Source of the DNA: Blastobasis lacticolella
Lineage: Eukaryota > Arthropoda > Insecta > Lepidoptera > Blastobasidae
Length of the DNA: 64,000 nucleotides
Direction of reading: 5' to 3'
Assembly: GCA_905147135.1 (NCBI GenBank)
Contig: LR990065.1
Location: 620,001 to 684,000, forward strand
The position numbers were made by a program, and so were the translations under genes. Positions within the stretch are counted from its first letter, which is position 1, and the number at the start of each line of letters is the position of its first letter. Shown here piece after piece: positions 60,730 through 64,000 of this stretch. The notes below the pieces were generated by a model. That model ran no database searches. It worked only from the letters and a program-made list of their open reading frames with translations, and had not been told where the DNA came from.

Positions 60730-63111
60730 TCAGTGCATCGGCTTGGGCCGTTCCATTTGGATGGCTACACCATAGGTGAGCACTGATGTGACTACTAAGG
60801 ACAGCACTATTCTCCTTTTCTGTTTTGGGCCACCTACGTTAGGCATCAGTCTCGAGAGCACAGCCCTGACCCCTGCTGCTTTCCCGCTGACGTATTCAGC
60901 TTGCTGTTTAAAGTTGAGACGGGCATCAAGCGTCACCCCCAGGTAGCGTATGTACGGTTTTGATGTAATTGCGTAGTCCCCGACTTGTATAGTGATGGTC
61001 TCAATCTTTTTCCGGCTAGTGATCAGCACAGCTTCGGTTTTATGCTCCGCTAATATCAAACCAACCGAGTTTATCCACTGACGTATTAGTTTAAACACAC
61101 ACTCGAAGGTATAGCTGAACTTCTCTAAATGCTACGATAACTACCGCAACATCAGCGAATCCAACTAGCTTCGCTCCGTCTGGCAATTTCAACTTCAGGA
61201 GTCCGTCGTACATGATGTTCCGTAGGAGGGGACCAAGCACAGAGCCCTGAGGTACTCCACCCGATACAGGATACTTTATGAATCCGCTCTCAGTTTCGTA
61301 CTTTAGGATCCTGTCCGTAAAATAGCTAGCAATCATCTTTTGCAGGTAGCCGGGCACTTGAAACTTTCAAGAGCCTGCATTATGCAGTCCCATCTGGCTG
61401 AGTTGAAGGCATTCTTGAGATCCAACGTTGCAACTAGACAGTATTTTTTTGTGCCTCTGTTCCATCGTTTCCCCGAAATAGCCTCCCTAGCTGTATTAAC
61501 AACTACTTCAATTGCGTCCAGAGTAGACCTTTCCGAAAGCCGTACTGATTATCAGCAAACAGAGGATCGACTATTGTTTCAAGCCTTTCGTGTATTATTC
61601 GCTCCAGTGTTTTGCCAGATGTGTCTAACATGCAGAATAGACGGAAGGACGATGGGTCTTCTGGAGGCTTATTACCTTTTGGTAGTAGAACTAGCCTTTG
61701 TTGCTTCCACTTTGGTGGGAAGATTCCTTCTTCTAGACAAGCGTTGTACACCTCCAGAAACATTTCAGGCGCCACTTTGATTGCTGCTTTCAACACGATA
61801 TTTGGGATTCCACCCAAACCTGGTGCTTTGTTATTCCCGATTCTGTTACAAGCCTCCAACAGTTCATCTTTGCTGATTCGAGGGATTTCCTTTACTTCAA
61901 CTTGATCTAGCCCGTAACAGAGTTTCCGTTGTTGCGGGTATAGCGCCATCACGATTTTTTGCAGTGACATAGGGCAAGTTGGTGTGGGCGCTGCCTGGTT
62001 TTTTATACGCGTCATTACAACCTTATGAGGCCCCATGGGTCTCTCTCGACTTCTTCAAGAAGCTCTCTCCAACATTTCCGCTTGCTATCTTTGATGGCCT
62101 TATTTAGTGTCTGGCGTGCTAGTTTGTAGTCAGCCTCTAATGCTTCGAAGTTTGGTTTCTTTCGACCACGTTGTAGCAATCTCCTTGCTTGAACACATTT
62201 TTTGCGCAGATCAGCAATATGGTCATTCCACCAGTAGACCGCACCACGCTGGTTTGTGGCATATTTCCTGGGCATACTAGCGTCACAAGCCTCAGCTACT
62301 CTCTTCATAAGGTTGTCGACGAGTTCTATGGCATTTGTCCCGGTGATCGGACGCCCATCTAGTGCCACTAAGAATGTGCGGGAGTCGAAACAGCTCGTCT
62401 TCCAACCAATAGTCTTGGTTATGCGCAGATGTTGTGTCTTTCTTTCCATTGAGATTTCCCATAGAACTACCTGGTGATCACTGCCCGTATACATATCTGC
62501 TACCTCTCATGAGTAGTTGTTCCCTCTTGTAAACGTGCTGCTCACGAAGCTGAGGTCCACTATTGAGCTTGCCGTCCCTTTTACGAACGTTGGTTTATCG
62601 CCGCTGTTCAAAAGAACGACGTCCAGTGTGGCCATTGCCTCAAGCAGGGCCCGCCCCCTTGCATCGGTGTTTGTACTACCCCAGTCAACAGCCCAGGCGT
62701 TAACGTCCCCAGCGATTGCCACGGGGTGGGTTGTTTTGCGTCGAAAGTCAGTCGATCCAAAAAATCCACGAACTCCTTCAAGGAGAGGCTAAGTGGAGCG
62801 TAGCAGCTATAAAAGTAAATTCCATTTACGCGAGCGACTACGTAATGTGTTTGTTTGTTGTTTGTAGAGCCTTGTAGAGGGTATCTACTGCAGGACCAGA
62901 TAGCGGCCTTGTTGGTAACGTCAGTATCCCATATTTGGGGACCTAGGTGTCTGTATGGCTCTGAGATAATAGCGATGTCCGGCTGAAGCTCCCGCACCGT
63001 CTGCAACATTAGGTCATGTGCAGTCTTGTAGTTATTGAGGTTGATTTGGAGCACCTGCATGATTTTTTCCGTTTTGACCTCTTTCGGAGTGCCTCTTCGT
63101 ACACTGGACAC
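60730..63111 (-). pseudogene. R1-type LINE ORF2: endonuclease and RT, broken
   Basis: Endonuclease: LQINLNNYKTAHDLMLQTVR, IAIISEPYRHLG (63111-62850), AIAGDVNAWAVDWGSTNTDA (GD-N motif, in another frame) and GSDHQVVLWEISM (S-D-H, 62494). RT: NNKAPGLGGIPNIVLKAAIK, FRLFCMLDTSGKTLERIIHE (61900-61560), GGVPQGSVLGPLLRNIMYDG and LVGFADVAVVIVA (motif C, with A-D-V for the usual A-D-D). C-terminal part KPYIRYLGVTLDARLNF (60800-61000). Frameshifts near 62600, 62020, 61500 and 61090, and a mutated active site, show a dead copy. Confidence 0.85.
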
Positions 63112-63860
63112 TTTCCAGTGCCAGCCACGTGTGCCACATTTCCCGTTTTCCCAGTTTCAACACACAGTGTGCACCGGGCTTCTCTTTCACAATCGGCTGA
63201 CTTGTGGCCACTTTCGCCGCAGCGAGAGCAAAGTTTGGACCTATCCACCGTACTTTTACACTTAGTAGCAACATGTCCAAAATGCCAGCATTTATAACAC
63301 TTAACTAGTGTTTCAACTCTTCTCATATAGCAATTTACCCAGCCCACGCGAATTTTTTCATGTTCACTCAGGACTTTTTCCACTTTCGGTGTTGCTAGTG
63401 TCAATAAGGCAGTCTGCGTGCCCCCATATGATTTACGCAACGATTTGATGGCGTCGGGCATAATTTCATGAGCCTCACCGACCAGCTCCTTCAGTGCCGT
63501 GATAATTTCCTCCTTGGTTGTGATCTCATCTAGATCTCTGATCTCTAATACTTGCTGAGGTCCTTTACTGATTACTTCAGCTTCGTCGCCAAGGAGGTCA
63601 GTTATTGCTTTATGCAGGTCACGTCCCTTATCCACATTTTCTTTAGCTAAGACGATCAGTAAGTCTCCCGTCACAGTCCTCCATATTTTTTCTACTCAAG
63701 CGCTAGCCTGCTGAATGCGCTGCCTATAGAGATTACTTTTGATTTAATCTCCTTGTGGACATTGGGCTTAGGTTGTACGAACTTGTGTAGCTCATTGATG
63801 AGCTTTTCAAACCTATCCCACGCTTGTGTTCTCATTGTTTGTGTCGTTTTTAGGTCACAA
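63009..63860 (-). pseudogene. R1-type LINE ORF1 with three CCHC knuckles
   Basis: 63009-63674 is open for 221 codons (STVDRSKLCSRCGESGHKSA, etc.). The three zinc knuckles are CYKCWHFGHVATKC, CSRCGESGHKSADC and a longer CTLCVETGKTGNVAHVAGTGKC. A frame break near 63680 separates the upstream part (about 63680-63860), with AWDRFEKLINELHKFVQPKP in another frame. The knuckles bind RNA/DNA in R1-group gag-like proteins. Confidence 0.8.
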
Positions 63861-64000
63861 GACCCATCTTTCTCTCCCTCTAGTTTTTGTGTTTAAAAGT
63901 TTTAATTTATCCATGCAGTTCCCACGATTACCTAGGGAAATATCGGTCCACTCGGTAAGGCCACAAAATACGCCTGGGGTGGGACCTAGTGCCCCAGGGC

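Larger units (their letters stand above)
60530..64000 (-). mobile_element. R1-type LINE, decayed, 5' end outside the window
   Basis: On the minus strand it runs from the window edge (ORF1) through endonuclease and RT to about 60530. All parts are in order but divided by stops and frameshifts. CCHC knuckles in ORF1, an APE-type endonuclease and the RT signature G-V-P-Q-G-S-V-L-G-P-L-L identify the R1 clade. It begins about 330 bases beyond the end of PTP copy 4. Confidence 0.8.

Overview
The window looks like nuclear DNA of a moth or butterfly (Lepidoptera). It is AT-rich, its genes are split into short exons, and most of it is dead or dying transposable elements of types typical of Lepidoptera: a tRNA-headed SINE (box B near 7240, 20640, 44740 and 49785), R4/Dong-type LINEs ending in TAA repeats, R1-type and Jockey/CR1-type LINEs, a DIRS-like tyrosine-recombinase element, an errantivirus-like LTR element with an env region, palindromic MITEs, and short 3' tails of several LINE families. 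No name is attached to the sequence, so the host assignment is inference.

Layout: (1) 1-2.9 kb, a LINE whose 5' half appears inverted. (2) 3.5-15 kb, exons of an unrecognised host gene or genes on the minus strand. Several have canonical splice sites, a 1/1 phase and lengths divisible by three; LINE, SINE and DNA-transposon relics lie in the introns. (3) 16.4-16.75 kb, a broken plus-strand ORF resembling one of those exons. (4) 17.4-20.45 kb, a decayed DIRS-like element with eight 120-bp coding repeats. (5) 21.3-27.2 kb, a 5'-truncated gag-pol-env LTR element with one 3' LTR. (6) 27.3-31.1 kb, LINE tails and a near-perfect 132-bp-arm inverted repeat. (7) 31.9-33.9 kb and 40.3-44.4 kb, two divergent R4/Dong LINEs, the second split by a palindromic MITE. 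(8) 34.0-35.05 kb, paired 296-bp direct repeats. (9) 37.9-39.2 kb, a spliced host-type gene with a frame break.

The most striking part is 47.2-60.2 kb. It holds four sequences resembling bracovirus (polydnavirus) protein tyrosine phosphatases and one resembling a bracovirus ankyrin/IkB-like gene, between host-type repeats. Bracovirus DNA is injected by parasitoid wasps and is known to integrate into caterpillar chromosomes, so I read this as an old germline bracovirus insertion. Two PTPs and the ankyrin gene carry stops or frameshifts, a SINE splits one PTP, and a 4.7-kb LINE lies directly upstream of another. One 297-residue PTP-like ORF is still open, but its catalytic loop lacks Cys and Arg. 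All three copies that reach the catalytic loop lack the nucleophilic Cys. An R1-type LINE (60.5-64 kb) closes the window.
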